Shown: positions 1 through 8,507 of the stretch, in pieces
Numbering within the stretch: the stretch's first letter is position 1
How the letters are laid out: each line of letters opens with the position of its first letter
Assembly: GCA_000824785.1 (NCBI GenBank)
Contig: CCNB01000014.1
Location: 45,922 to 106,850, forward strand
Direction: 5' to 3'
DNA from: Mesorhizobium plurifarium
GTDB taxonomy: Bacteria; Pseudomonadota; Alphaproteobacteria; Rhizobiales; Rhizobiaceae
DNA length: 60,929 nt
Translations under genes and position numbers: made by a program
The notes under the pieces: model-generated
The model's database searches: none
Told to the model about the DNA's origin: nothing
The model's input: the letters and a program-made list of their open reading frames with translations, nothing else

Positions 1-75
1 GGGGGGCGCGAAGGATCGCGGCATTAACTGTTGCCAGCCTCATCCTCCCCCTCCCCCACGCCGTTCGAATCCGCC

Positions 76-81
76 TATAAT
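76..81 (+). promoter_or_regulatory. -10-like hexamer just upstream of mutL
   Basis: A perfect TATAAT lies six bases before the mutL ATG at 88. A start site 6-8 bases downstream would coincide with the ATG, so the transcript could be leaderless; no Shine-Dalgarno sequence is visible. No good -35 box is seen at the usual distance, so this is tentative. Confidence 0.35.
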
Positions 82-87
82 CCCCGC

Positions 88-1962
88 ATGCCCATCCGCC
101 AGCTTTCCGAAACGATGATCAACCAGATCGCCGCCGGCGAGGTTATCGAGCGTCCGGCGAGCGTGGTGAAGGAGCTGGTCGAGAATGCGCTCGATGCCGG
201 CGCCTCGCGCGTGGAGGTCGTCACGGCCGGCGGCGGGCTGAATCTCATCCGCGTCACCGACGACGGATCGGGCATCCCCGAACAGGAACTGGCGCTGGCG
301 GTCGCGCGGCATTGCACGTCCAAGCTCTCCGACGACATCCACGATATCCGCTCGCTGGGCTTCCGCGGCGAGGCGCTGCCCTCGATCGGCTCCGTCGCGC
401 GGCTGTCGATCCGCTCGCGCACGGCGTCCGGCGACAGCGCGGCCGAGATCGGCATCGACGGCGGCCGGGTCTCGGCGGTCAAGCCGGCCGCGGCGAACCG
501 CGGCACCACGGTCGAGGTGCGCGACCTCTTCTTCGCCACGCCGGCGAGGCTCAAATTCATGAAGGGCGAGCGCGCCGAAAGCTCGGCCACCAGCGAGGTG
601 GTGAAGCGCATCGCAATCGCCTTCCCTGCCGTACGGTTCACGCTTGCAGGCGCCGACCGCTCGACGCTGGAGCTGCCGGCAACCAGCGACACGCCGGAAG
701 GCCGGCTCGCCCGCGTCGCGCAGGTGATGGGCAGGGATTTCCCGGACAATGCCATCGCCATCGACGCCATGCGCGACGGCGTGCATCTTGCCGGCCACGT
801 CTCGATCCCGTCCTACACGCGCGCCAACGCGCTGCAGCAATATGCCTATGTCAATGGACGGCCGGTGCGCGACAAGCTGATCGCCGGCGCGATCCGCGGC
901 GCCTTCGCCGACGTTTTGCCGCGCGACCGCCATGCGGTGACGGTGCTCTTCCTGTCGCTCGATCCCTCGACCGTCGACGTCAACGTCCATCCCGCCAAGG
1001 CCGATGTGCGCTTCCGCGATCCGGGCCTGGTGCGCGGGCTGATCGTCGGCGCCATCCGCGAGGCGCTGGCCGGAGCGGGTATCCGCGCGGCGACGACGGG
1101 CGCCGCCGGCATGATGGCGGCGTTCCGGCCGGGGGCGGCGCCGTATTCGCATCCGGGGCCGGCCGGCGGCCACCGCAGCTACGAGGCCGCCTATCACGCT
1201 TCCGGCTCCGGCGGCTTCGATGCGTTGCGCTCGGCGCAGCGACCGCTCGACATGGGTTACGGGGAGGCAAGACCTCGAATCAATGGTTTTGCCGAAAACG
1301 AGCAGGCTGCCTTCGATACCGGGCCGCTCGCCAGCGCCGACGCGCGGGCCGGCATGGCCGAGCCGGCCGAGGCGCTTCTCGGCATGGTGCTGGGCGCGGC
1401 GCGCGCGCAGGTGCATGAGAATTACATCGTCGCGCAGACGCGGGATTCGCTCGTCATCGTCGACCAGCATGCCGCACATGAGCGGCTGGTCTACGAAGCA
1501 CTGAAGAATGCGCTGCATTCGCGCGCGGTGCCGTCGCAGATGCTGTTGCTGCCCGAGATCGTCGACCTGCCGGAAGAAGATGCCGAGCGGCTGGCGATGC
1601 ATTCGCAGACGCTCGCCAAATTCGGCCTCGGCCTCGAACGCTTCGGCCCCGGCGCGGTGGCGGTGCGCGAGACGCCCTCGATGCTCGGCGAGACCAATGT
1701 GCAGCAGCTGGTGCGCGACCTTGCCGACGAGATCGCCGACAACGACACGGCCGAGACACTCAAAGAACGGCTGGACAAGATCGCGGCGACCATGGCCTGC
1801 CACGGCTCGGTGCGCTCGGGCCGGCTGCTCAAGGCCGAGGAGATGAACGCGCTGCTGCGCCAGATGGAAGCGACGCCCGGCTCCGGCACCTGCAACCACG
1901 GCCGGCCGACCTATATCGAGCTGAAACTGGCTGACATTGAAAGGCTGTTTGGAAGGCGGTGA
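88..1962 (+). CDS. mutL: DNA mismatch repair protein MutL
   Basis: MutL couples mismatch recognition by MutS to strand incision and excision in the cytoplasm. The 624-residue product has the N-terminal GHKL ATPase signatures (ENALDAGA near residue 33, DDGSGIP, GFRGEAL) and a C-terminal dimerisation domain. Residues 459-470 read DQHAAHERLVYE, which fits the DQHA(x)2E(x)4E endonuclease motif of MutL proteins from bacteria without MutH; ACHGS and CNHGRP near the C-terminus complete the metal site. The reading frame is open from position 31, but family alignment begins at the ATG at 88 (MPIRQL). Convergent with the downstream transporter gene. In other Rhizobiales mutL lies near lpxK and DUF2093; here several genes intervene. 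Confidence 0.97.
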   Translation: MPIRQLSETMINQIAAGEVIERPASVVKELVENALDAGASRVEVVTAGGGLNLIRVTDDGSGIPEQELALAVARHCTSKLSDDIHDIRSLGFRGEALPSIGSVARLSIRSRTASGDSAAEIGIDGGRVSAVKPAAANRGTTVEVRDLFFATPARLKFMKGERAESSATSEVVKRIAIAFPAVRFTLAGADRSTLELPATSDTPEGRLARVAQVMGRDFPDNAIAIDAMRDGVHLAGHVSIPSYTRANALQQYAYVNGRPVRDKLIAGAIRGAFADVLPRDRHAVTVLFLSLDPSTVDVNVHPAKADVRFRDPGLVRGLIVGAIREALAGAGIRAATTGAAGMMAAFRPGAAPYSHPGPAGGHRSYEAAYHASGSGGFDALRSAQRPLDMGYGEARPRINGFAENEQAAFDTGPLASADARAGMAEPAEALLGMVLGAARAQVHENYIVAQTRDSLVIVDQHAAHERLVYEALKNALHSRAVPSQMLLLPEIVDLPEEDAERLAMHSQTLAKFGLGLERFGPGAVAVRETPSMLGETNVQQLVRDLADEIADNDTAETLKERLDKIAATMACHGSVRSGRLLKAEEMNALLRQMEATPGSGTCNHGRPTYIELKLADIERLFGRR

Positions 1963-1969
1963 GTGCGCC

Positions 1970-2098
1970 ACGGCCCCTCACCCAGCCTCCGCTGCGCTCG
2001 GCTGACCTCTCCCCGGCGGGGAGAGGAGATTGTCGGCGCCGGCGCCATTCTCTTCTCCCCATGGGGAGAAGGTGGCCGCGAAGCGGCCGGATGAGGGG
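1970..2098. repeat. Rhizobial intergenic palindromic mosaic element
   Basis: Non-coding block of three consecutive hairpins: CCTCTCCCC/GGGGAGAGG with loop GGC (2006-2026), the perfect palindrome CTTCTCCCCATGGGGAGAAG (2052-2071), and GGCCGC-GAA-GCGGCC (2074-2088), ending in GGATGAGGGGG. This pattern matches from memory a RIME/REP-like family abundant between genes of Rhizobiales. It sits between convergent genes. Family membership was not verified by search. Confidence 0.75.
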
Positions 2099-2100
2099 GC

Positions 2101-2133
2101 AAGAAAAGAGCCGCTCGAAGCGGCTCTTTTCTT
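2101..2133. terminator. Bidirectional rho-independent terminator
   Basis: A 15-bp perfect stem (AAGAAAAGAGCCGCT, loop CGA, complementary arm at 2119-2133). The A/T-rich base gives a U-tract in both directions, so it can end both mutL and the convergent transporter gene. Confidence 0.85.
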
Positions 2134-2162
2134 GAGTCAGGAAACGACTTCAACCCCCTGAT

Positions 2163-3056
2163 CTACCGCTTCAAATTCACCACGATCACGCCCCCCAGAG
2201 CCAGCGCGCCGCCGAGGATGCCGAGCAGCGACGGCACTTCGCCCAGCCAGAAGAAGCCGATCAGTGCGGAGGTCGGCGAGACGAGGTAGAGGAAGTTCGA
2301 GGCGCGCGCGGCCGGCAGGCGCGACAGCGCCGTCGCCCAGGCGGCATAGGCGATCAACGAAGGCACGATGCCGAGATAGATGACGGCGCCGAGACCGGCG
2401 GTGTCGGCGACCGCCGCCTGGGAAAACGCTTCCGGCAGGAAGGGCGACAGGCAGAGCGCGCCGAGCACCATGTTGGAAGCGGATATCGTCAGCGGATGAT
2501 GGCGGGCAAAGAGCGGCTTCTGCACGATGGTGTTGACGGCGGAACATAGTGCCGAGCCCAGCACCAGCAGCGCGCCGGCATTGAAATGCAGGCCGTGCCC
2601 GTCGGCCACCGCGATGATGCCGATGCCGGTGAAGGAAATGACGGTGCCCAGCCAGGCGAGCCTCGAGAAGCGCTCGCCGAGCAGGGCCATCGCCATGATG
2701 GCCGTGAAGATCGGGCTGACGTTGATGATGAAGCCGGCCGCGCCCGCCGAGACGGTGAGCTCGCCAAAATTGAGCATGGCGGTATAGAGCGCGACGAAGA
2801 TGGCGCCGCCGAAGGCGAAGCGCCACAGCTCGTCGATCCTGGGCAGCGCCGGGCGCTTCACGGCGAGAAATATGGCGGCCGGGACCGCCGCGATGGCAAA
2901 GCGCAGCGCCCCTAACTCCAACGGCTGGAAGGCGGCAAGGCCGGCGCGGATCGCCGGGAAGGCCGAGGCCCAGCCGATGACCGTCAACGTCACCGCGACC
3001 GCAGCTGTGGTATCCATGCGCTGTGTCTCATTCAACGTGCCGGTGTAAGCGCTCAT
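2163..3056 (-). CDS. EamA/DMT-family transporter
   Basis: An inner-membrane protein of 297 residues with about ten hydrophobic segments arranged as two EamA repeats, typical of drug/metabolite transporters that export amino acids or other small molecules. The first repeat contains VIGWASAFPAIRAGL and the second an S-P-T-S-A-L-I-G-FFWLGE motif typical of the family. The ATG at 3056 was preferred because GACGAGG lies about eight bases upstream; the frame also has a start at 3083. The gene is divergent from a GcvA-type LysR gene 84 bp away, a common regulator/exporter pairing. The substrate cannot be read from the sequence. Confidence 0.88.
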   Translation of the reverse strand: MSAYTGTLNETQRMDTTAAVAVTLTVIGWASAFPAIRAGLAAFQPLELGALRFAIAAVPAAIFLAVKRPALPRIDELWRFAFGGAIFVALYTAMLNFGELTVSAGAAGFIINVSPIFTAIMAMALLGERFSRLAWLGTVISFTGIGIIAVADGHGLHFNAGALLVLGSALCSAVNTIVQKPLFARHHPLTISASNMVLGALCLSPFLPEAFSQAAVADTAGLGAVIYLGIVPSLIAYAAWATALSRLPAARASNFLYLVSPTSALIGFFWLGEVPSLLGILGGALALGGVIVVNLKR

Positions 3057-3140
3057 TGCCGTAGCCTCGTCATTCCGTGTCATGGAGGCAGAAAACGCTA
3101 TTGCCGGCCGATTGACAAACGACCAATTCGAGGGTCAGCT

Positions 3141-4073
3141 GTGAGCATGGATCACAGCTCGGACCAGATACTGCCGCTCGAGACCCTGCGCGCCTTCGAC
3201 GCGGCGGCGCGCACGGGGAGCTTTTCGGCGGCGGCCGAAAAACTCAACCTCACGCATGGCGCGGTGAGCCGCCAGATCGCCAAGCTGGAGGACTGGCTGG
3301 GCTTGAAAGTGTTCGAGCGCAACGCGCGCGGCGTCACGCTGACGATCGAGGGCAACCGTCTGCATTTGCGGACCGCCGAGGCCTTCGCGCTGATCTCGTT
3401 CAACTCCGACCGCTGGGTCGAGCCGCGCGGCGCCGCCGTGGTGCGGCTGGCCTCGATCCCGTCGGTCAGCGGGCTTTGGCTGATGCCGCGCATGGCGGCG
3501 CTCGAGAACAGCCCGACCAAGCTGCGCATCGTGCTCGATGTCGACAACCGTCAGGCCGATCTCGCCGACGAAGGCATCGATCTTTCGGTGCGCTGCGGGC
3601 GCGGGCGCATCCCCGGCCGGGTCTCGGTGCAGCTTTTCGAGGAGCAGGTTTTTCCCATCGCCTCGCCGGACCTCGCCAGGGAGATCGGGCGTGGCGATCC
3701 TGCCCGGCTGCTGAAGTTCCCGCTGATCAACGATTCCGACGCATCCGCATGGCGCGCATGGTTCGCCGCGCAAGACGTCGATTACCGTCCTCGTCCGCAG
3801 GACAGGCGTTTCGAGGACTATAATCTGGTGTTGGACGCGGCGGCGCACGGGTTGGGTGTCGCGCTGGCGCGCCCGCCGCTGACGGCAGACCAGCTTCAAT
3901 CCGGGCGTATCGTCGGCGTCGACGAGCGCGTTGCGCTCAATCCGGTGTCCTATTGGATGGACCGCCCGGTCGGCCGGCCGCGCGCGGCCGCGGCCGACCT
4001 TGCCAAACGCATTGCCGAACAGGCTGGGCTTGCTCCGGAAAAGCTCGAAGCTTTCCTTCAGGACGACGTCTAA
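3141..4073 (+). CDS. LysR-family transcriptional regulator (GcvA-like)
   Basis: A 310-residue DNA-binding regulator. The N-terminal winged helix (about residues 10-70) contains AAEKLNLTHGAVSRQIAKLE, followed by a periplasmic-binding-like effector domain. The LTHGAVSRQI recognition helix is typical of the GcvA group. A GTG at 3141 is used because GAGGG lies six bases before it; an ATG at 3147 is the alternative. Being divergent from the EamA transporter, it probably controls that exporter and its own expression from the shared 84-bp gap. Effector unknown. Confidence 0.92.
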   Translation: MSMDHSSDQILPLETLRAFDAAARTGSFSAAAEKLNLTHGAVSRQIAKLEDWLGLKVFERNARGVTLTIEGNRLHLRTAEAFALISFNSDRWVEPRGAAVVRLASIPSVSGLWLMPRMAALENSPTKLRIVLDVDNRQADLADEGIDLSVRCGRGRIPGRVSVQLFEEQVFPIASPDLAREIGRGDPARLLKFPLINDSDASAWRAWFAAQDVDYRPRPQDRRFEDYNLVLDAAAHGLGVALARPPLTADQLQSGRIVGVDERVALNPVSYWMDRPVGRPRAAAADLAKRIAEQAGLAPEKLEAFLQDDV

Positions 4074-4172
4074 AGCGTTTCACCGTTTCACGGAAACGGC
4101 GAACCGCTCTATCTCCTTATTTGACGCAATTCCGGACGGAAAACCGCGCACACTTTTCCTGGAATTGCTTTA
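4074..4172. repeat. Mesorhizobium-type intergenic repeat with nested inverted repeats
   Basis: Directly after the LysR stop codon. Hairpin CCGTTTC-ACG-GAAACGG (4083-4099) and a wider inverted pair GCAATTCC (4126-4133)/GGAATTGC (4161-4168), bounded by AAAGC at the left and GCTTT at the right. I recognise this wording from many intergenic regions of Mesorhizobium genomes, but that was not searched here. It could fold into a transcript end or stability structure for the LysR mRNA. Confidence 0.65.
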
Positions 4173-4179
4173 AGCGCGA

Positions 4180-4785
4180 TCAGCGGAGCAACAGAACCAT
4201 GATCGTCGCGGTCACGGCAGAGACGATGGCCGTGACGACCGATATCGTCCAGAGCGATACCGCGACGGAATCGGAGCGCGGCGCATGACCGGCCGGACGG
4301 ACAGCGGCACCGCGCGGCTGCGGCGCATTGGCGTTGGCCGCGACCAGCATCGCGGCGGAAGCGACGGCCGGCGAAAATGTGGACAATGCCGGCGCAGCCG
4401 CAGGCCTGGGCGTATTGTCGGCGACCGCTGCCTGTTGTTGTGAGGCAAAGCCGCGCGACGCCTGATCGGTATCCGTCGCCGCCCTGCCCGTCGGGGGTCT
4501 AGCCGGCGCATCGTCGGCGGCGGCATCGGGCTCCATGATGGCCCGGTAAGCATCCTCGGCCTCGGAGGACGACAGGCGTTGCGATGCCTGGGCGGCAGGG
4601 CGCGGCTGCGCGCTTTGCAGCGACTGGGCCGCGATCTGCGCCGCCTGCCCCGTCGAGGGCGCCTGCGGCTGGACCAGCGTCCTGATCAAGGCCGCCACCG
4701 CGGGATCGGCCTTGGGCGACGGCGCCGGCTGCGGGGCGAGCGCTTCACCGATCAGCGCGTTCAAACGGGTCGAGGTGATGTCCAT
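4180..4785 (-). CDS. Hypothetical Ala/Pro/Gln-rich tail-anchored protein
   Basis: A 201-residue protein of unrecognised family. Residues 1-170 are low-complexity, rich in Ala, Pro and Gln, with no signal peptide. A single hydrophobic segment lies at the extreme C-terminus (about 178-200, SVVTAIVSAVTATIMVLLL), followed by one Arg. This suggests a tail-anchored inner-membrane protein with a long disordered cytoplasmic part. It is convergent with the LysR gene and divergent from the DUF2093 gene, so it is probably monocistronic. GC-rich low-complexity frames can be spurious, but the well-formed membrane tail and lack of a competing frame favour a real gene. Confidence 0.6.
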   Translation of the reverse strand: MDITSTRLNALIGEALAPQPAPSPKADPAVAALIRTLVQPQAPSTGQAAQIAAQSLQSAQPRPAAQASQRLSSSEAEDAYRAIMEPDAAADDAPARPPTGRAATDTDQASRGFASQQQAAVADNTPRPAAAPALSTFSPAVASAAMLVAANANAPQPRGAAVRPAGHAPRSDSVAVSLWTISVVTAIVSAVTATIMVLLLR

Positions 4786-4900
4786 GCCGGCTTCCGGAAA
4801 CCATTTTGCAGTTCAGCCATACCGGATGAGCATTGCGTCAAGCTTGACGTTGCTTGCGATTTGTGGCGATTGAAACCCCGATGAACGCAAGCGTCCTTTC

Positions 4901-5134
4901 ATGATGAACCGTTTCGAAGGCCCGGGCGGCAGGGAAGCCCGGATCCGCTATCTCGACGGCGACTTCCAGGTCACCAGTCCCGGCTCATTCGTGCGCTGCG
5001 CGGTAACGGGCGAGAACATTCCCCTCGACGAGCTCAAATATTGGAGCGTCGCCCGGCAGGAGCCCTATGTGAACGCGGCGGTCTCGCTTGCCCGCGAGAT
5101 CGAGATGCACCCGGAATTGCGCAAGCGGGGATAG
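4901..5134 (+). CDS. DUF2093 family protein
   Basis: A 77-residue protein matching from memory the small DUF2093 family of Alphaproteobacteria (IRYLDGDFQVTSPGSFV, CAVTGENIPLDELKYWSV). Function unknown; the compact form with one conserved Cys in CAVTG suggests a small soluble domain. The family is usually encoded next to lpxK and mutL, and both are in this window, though here a glycosyltransferase gene lies between it and lpxK. The first of two adjacent Met codons is taken as the start. Confidence 0.85.
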   Translation: MMNRFEGPGGREARIRYLDGDFQVTSPGSFVRCAVTGENIPLDELKYWSVARQEPYVNAAVSLAREIEMHPELRKRG

Positions 5135-5190
5135 GCCATGCGAGCCCACGCGCCGTGGCAATCAAGCTTGACAGCGCTTAGGGTACCGCA

Positions 5191-6033
5191 TTGAAAAACT
5201 TCAGGAAATCTCTCAAGGCCTTTGTTCGCATGCCGCTAACCATGCGTGCGAGTTGGCGCGAGCGGGCAGTGTCTAAAGCCCCACGATTCAACCTGACGGC
5301 CTGCGCCATCTTCCGCGAGGAAGCGCCTTTCCTCGCCGAATGGATCAGATTCCACCAGAGCGTGGGATTTGAGCATTTCTATCTCTACAACAATTTCTCG
5401 ACCGACGACTTCAAGACCGTGTTGGAGCCGTTCATCCAGCAAGGGCTGGTCACGCTCGTCGATTGGCCCCGGCCGGTGGGGCAGTTGTCGGCCTATAAGG
5501 ACTGTATCCGCAGGCACTGGCGTGAAGCACTGTGGATCGGGCTGTTCGATATCGACGAGTTTCTGTTCGCGCCCGATGGGCGGGACGTGCGCTCCGTCCT
5601 TAACGCTTATCGCGACCTGCCGGGCGTCTGTGTCTGGCAGGCGTTTTACGGCTCCTCCGGCCATGTCGAAAGGCCTAAAGGCCCGCTGGTCGAAGCCTAC
5701 ACGATGCGAGCTGGACCCGACATCACGACAGCCAAGACAATCGTCAACCCCCGCATGGTCTACAAGCCGGGCGTCCATCTGTCGAAATTCCTGTCCGGCG
5801 AAGCGATGGATACCCATCGACGGATCATCGTCCCCGGCATGCCTCCCAAGCTCGATATATTGAGGATCAATCACTATTGGTCGCGATCGCTCGCCGACCT
5901 CGACCAGAAAATCCGGCGCGGCGACGCCTCGACGTCCGCGCCGCGCGACAGGGATTGGCACTTCGACTTCGAAAGCAAGCTCAATGTCGAGCGCGACGAG
6001 GCGATCCTGAAAGCGATGCGGCGCGCGGGGTAG
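5191..6033 (+). CDS. Glycosyltransferase family 92/GT2-like protein
   Basis: A 280-residue predicted sugar transferase. The segment from residue 34 (NLTACAIFREEAPFLAEWIRF) through FEHFYLYNN is typical of the GT92/Glyco_tranf_2_4 group, and residues 120-122 of FDIDEF form the DxD-type metal/nucleotide-sugar site. No signal peptide or membrane span, so it likely acts on a cytoplasmic acceptor, perhaps a surface polysaccharide precursor. The start is uncertain: TTG at 5191 has AGGG seven bases upstream, whereas Met14 (5230) is an alternative. It is convergent with lpxK and is one of the genes that separate mutL from lpxK here. Acceptor and donor unknown. Confidence 0.8.
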   Translation: MKNFRKSLKAFVRMPLTMRASWRERAVSKAPRFNLTACAIFREEAPFLAEWIRFHQSVGFEHFYLYNNFSTDDFKTVLEPFIQQGLVTLVDWPRPVGQLSAYKDCIRRHWREALWIGLFDIDEFLFAPDGRDVRSVLNAYRDLPGVCVWQAFYGSSGHVERPKGPLVEAYTMRAGPDITTAKTIVNPRMVYKPGVHLSKFLSGEAMDTHRRIIVPGMPPKLDILRINHYWSRSLADLDQKIRRGDASTSAPRDRDWHFDFESKLNVERDEAILKAMRRAG

Positions 6034-6087
6034 GCGCGACCGCCTCGGGGAGCGGGACCGCCTCACACTTTTTGGCAGGCTCGAAGC

Positions 6088-7116
6088 TCAGCCCCGCATC
6101 TTGCGCTGGCGCCAGGCGTCGAGCGTCTCGTCGACGATGCGTTCGGGCACATGATCGAGCTCGAACACGGCCTCGATGTCGAGCACGTCCAGTCGATCGA
6201 GGAAACCGGCAGGCGTGTCGCCATGACGCAGCCGCGCGGCGTCCTTTGCCGTGGTGACGAGGCGCAGCCCCTCCTGCCGCCCAAGCGTCAGGAGGTCGGC
6301 AAGCTCGTCCTGGGCGTAGACATGATGATCCGGAAAGGCGCGCGAAAGCGCGACTTCGCCGCCCGCGCCGCGCAACGTGTCGAAGAATTTCTCCGGATGG
6401 CCGATGCCGGCGAAGGCAAGGAAGCGGCCGCCCGCAAAGCGCGACGGGTCAGCCGGCTCGACATGCGCCAGGAAGATCGGCCGCCCGGCGCGCGCCGCCT
6501 GGCGCACGACGCCGTCGGCAGCGGCCCCCTCGCCCATCTTCAGCAAGCCGCTGGTGAACACCAGTTGGTCGACGACCTTGGCGCGGAGCGGCCCGCCCGG
6601 GATGACACGACCGTTGCCGATGCCGAAGCGGGCGTCGACCACCACCAGCGCATAGTCGATATGGATGCGCGCCGACTGGAACCCGTCATCCATGATCAGG
6701 AAGTCGCAGCCATGTTGCTCGATAAGCAGCTTCGCGCCGGCGGCGCGGTTCGCCGTCACCGCGACAGGCGCATGTTCGGCGAGCAACAGCGGCTCGTCGC
6801 CGACATGCTTGGCGGCGTCATGATGCGCATCGACAACATGCGGCCTGGCGAACGAACCGCCATGGCCGCGCGACAGGAAGCCTGGCGTAAGCTGCATGCG
6901 CCTGGCCTGCTTGGCCAAAGCGATGGCGACCGGCGTCTTGCCGCTGCCGCCGACGGTAAAATTGCCGACGCACAGCACGGGTGCTGCGACCTTCTCGCGC
7001 GGAGCATGGCGCATGCGGCGGCCGGCGACCAGCCCATAGACCGCCGAGGCCGGAGATAGCGCAAGCACGCGCCAGTCCGGCCTTTCCCACCAGAAGGGCG
7101 GCGCTTCGCTGGTCAT
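6088..7116 (-). CDS. lpxK: Tetraacyldisaccharide 4'-kinase LpxK
   Basis: LpxK phosphorylates the 4' position of the tetraacyldisaccharide 1-phosphate to make lipid IVA at the inner membrane. The 342-residue protein has the family's P-loop TVGGSGKT (about residues 54-61) and the downstream SRGHGG and DDGFQ motifs of the active site. The ATG at 7116 (MTSEAPPFWW) fits the family start, although the frame is open to 7161. It is the last gene of the minus-strand block pmbA-cysQ-DUF4170-acyltransferase-waaA-lpxK. A 24-bp palindrome lies in the 74-bp gap after waaA. Confidence 0.96.
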   Translation of the reverse strand: MTSEAPPFWWERPDWRVLALSPASAVYGLVAGRRMRHAPREKVAAPVLCVGNFTVGGSGKTPVAIALAKQARRMQLTPGFLSRGHGGSFARPHVVDAHHDAAKHVGDEPLLLAEHAPVAVTANRAAGAKLLIEQHGCDFLIMDDGFQSARIHIDYALVVVDARFGIGNGRVIPGGPLRAKVVDQLVFTSGLLKMGEGAAADGVVRQAARAGRPIFLAHVEPADPSRFAGGRFLAFAGIGHPEKFFDTLRGAGGEVALSRAFPDHHVYAQDELADLLTLGRQEGLRLVTTAKDAARLRHGDTPAGFLDRLDVLDIEAVFELDHVPERIVDETLDAWRQRKMRG

Positions 7117-7157
7117 CGCGTGGGTACCGCGCAACTGGATTTCGCGCATGGTCCTTT

Positions 7158-7181
7158 CCAAAAATCGGATCCGATTTTTGG
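7158..7181. repeat. 24-bp perfect palindrome between waaA and lpxK
   Basis: Two 12-bp arms, CCAAAAATCGGA and TCCGATTTTTGG, meet with no loop and overlap the longest possible upstream extension of lpxK. It could be a transcription attenuator, an mRNA processing site or a member of a dispersed repeat family. Its T-run in the minus direction is short, so full termination before lpxK is doubtful. Confidence 0.6.
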
Positions 7182-7190
7182 GATCATGAC

Positions 7191-8507
7191 CTAGCGCCCG
7201 TTTGCGCCTTTCAGGCGCGCCTTGACGACCAGCGGCTGGATATAGGGCTCCAGCGATTTCAGCGTGCGGGCGAGCGCGCCGCGCATCTCGTCGACGGTGG
7301 CAGCACCCGCCGCCATCATTTCGTGGCGCGCCGCCTCGTTGGTCAAAAGGAAATTGACGGCTCCGGTCAGCATGTCGCGGTCGCGCACCAGCTTCGCGCC
7401 GCCGCTGTCGAGCAGGCGCTGATAAGCCTCGCGGAAATTCTGCACATTGCGGCCGGCCAGCACGGCGGTTTCGAGCATTGCCGGCTCGAGCGGGTTCTGG
7501 CCGCCTTCCGACGTCAGCGAGCGGCCGACGAAAGCGATCTCGGTCAACCTCAGGTAAAGGCCCATTTCGCCGATCGTGTCGCCCAGAAGGATATCGGTAT
7601 CGGCCGAGATGCGGTCGCCCTTGCTACGCCTTGCCACCGAAAGGCCCATGCCGGAAATCTGCGCGGCAAGCGCATCGGCGCGGTCGGGGTGGCGCGGCAC
7701 GATGATGGTCAAGAGCCCATGATGGCGCCTGTGCAGGCTGGCATGGACCTCGGCGGCCACGACCTCCTCTCCGTCATGGGTCGAGATCGCCGCCCAGGTC
7801 GGGCGCTCGCCGACCTGGCGCTGCAAGGTGGCCAAGGCCCGCTCGTCGGCCGGCGGCGGGTTGGTGTCGACCTTGAGGTTGCCGGATACGGTGACCGGCC
7901 GGGCGCCGAGCGCGCGGAACCGCTCGCCGTCGACATCCGATTGGGCGATGACATGGGCAAGGTTTTCGAACAGCGCCTCGGCGACGCTAGAACGCTTCTT
8001 CCAGGACATGAAGGAGCGGTCCGACAGCCGGCCGTTGACCAGAACCTGCGGCACGTTGCGGGCGCCAAGCTCCAGGATGGTCATCGGCCAGATCTCCGAT
8101 TCGGCGATGATTGCCAGTTCCGGCCGCCAGTGATCGAGGAAACGGCTAACCGCGGGCTTGAGGTCGAGCGGTACATATTGGTGGATGATGCGGCTGCCGA
8201 GGCGCTCTTCGGCGACCTTGGCCGAAGTCACCGTGCCGGTGGTCAGAACGATGTTGACGCCATAGTCGAGGATGCTTTCGACCAGCGGCACCACTGCGAT
8301 CGTCTCGCCGACGCTTGCAGCATGGATCCAGATCACCGGCCCTTCCGGCCGCGGTCGGCCGGCGACGCCGTAGCGCTCGCGCCGACGGACGCGATCCTCC
8401 TTGCCGCGCGAGGCGCGCCAGGCGACATAGGGTCCGATCAGCGGATAGGCGGCCGCCCCCGCGTAGCGGTAGGCGGTCAGGGCCGCACGCGCCCAACGCT
8501 CGCTCAT
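7191..8507 (-). CDS. waaA: 3-deoxy-D-manno-octulosonic acid (Kdo) transferase
   Basis: WaaA (KdtA) adds Kdo from CMP-Kdo to lipid IVA at the cytoplasmic face of the inner membrane. The 438-residue protein has an N-terminal hydrophobic anchor (about 8-30), the glycosyl-acceptor domain with HAASVGE (62-68), and a GT-B C-terminal domain with GEEVVAAEVH and EGGQNPLEPA typical of GT30. Its ATG overlaps the stop of the upstream acyltransferase by four bases, implying translational coupling. It is followed by lpxK after 74 bp. Whether it adds one or two Kdo residues cannot be read from the sequence. Confidence 0.96.
   Translation of the reverse strand: MSERWARAALTAYRYAGAAAYPLIGPYVAWRASRGKEDRVRRRERYGVAGRPRPEGPVIWIHAASVGETIAVVPLVESILDYGVNIVLTTGTVTSAKVAEERLGSRIIHQYVPLDLKPAVSRFLDHWRPELAIIAESEIWPMTILELGARNVPQVLVNGRLSDRSFMSWKKRSSVAEALFENLAHVIAQSDVDGERFRALGARPVTVSGNLKVDTNPPPADERALATLQRQVGERPTWAAISTHDGEEVVAAEVHASLHRRHHGLLTIIVPRHPDRADALAAQISGMGLSVARRSKGDRISADTDILLGDTIGEMGLYLRLTEIAFVGRSLTSEGGQNPLEPAMLETAVLAGRNVQNFREAYQRLLDSGGAKLVRDRDMLTGAVNFLLTNEAARHEMMAAGAATVDEMRGALARTLKSLEPYIQPLVVKARLKGANGR

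Noticed and set aside
40..1971. Antisense 643-codon open frame opposite mutL
   Set aside because: It covers the whole of mutL on the other strand, is Arg/Ala/Gly/His-rich without domain features, and is expected from GC-rich third positions.
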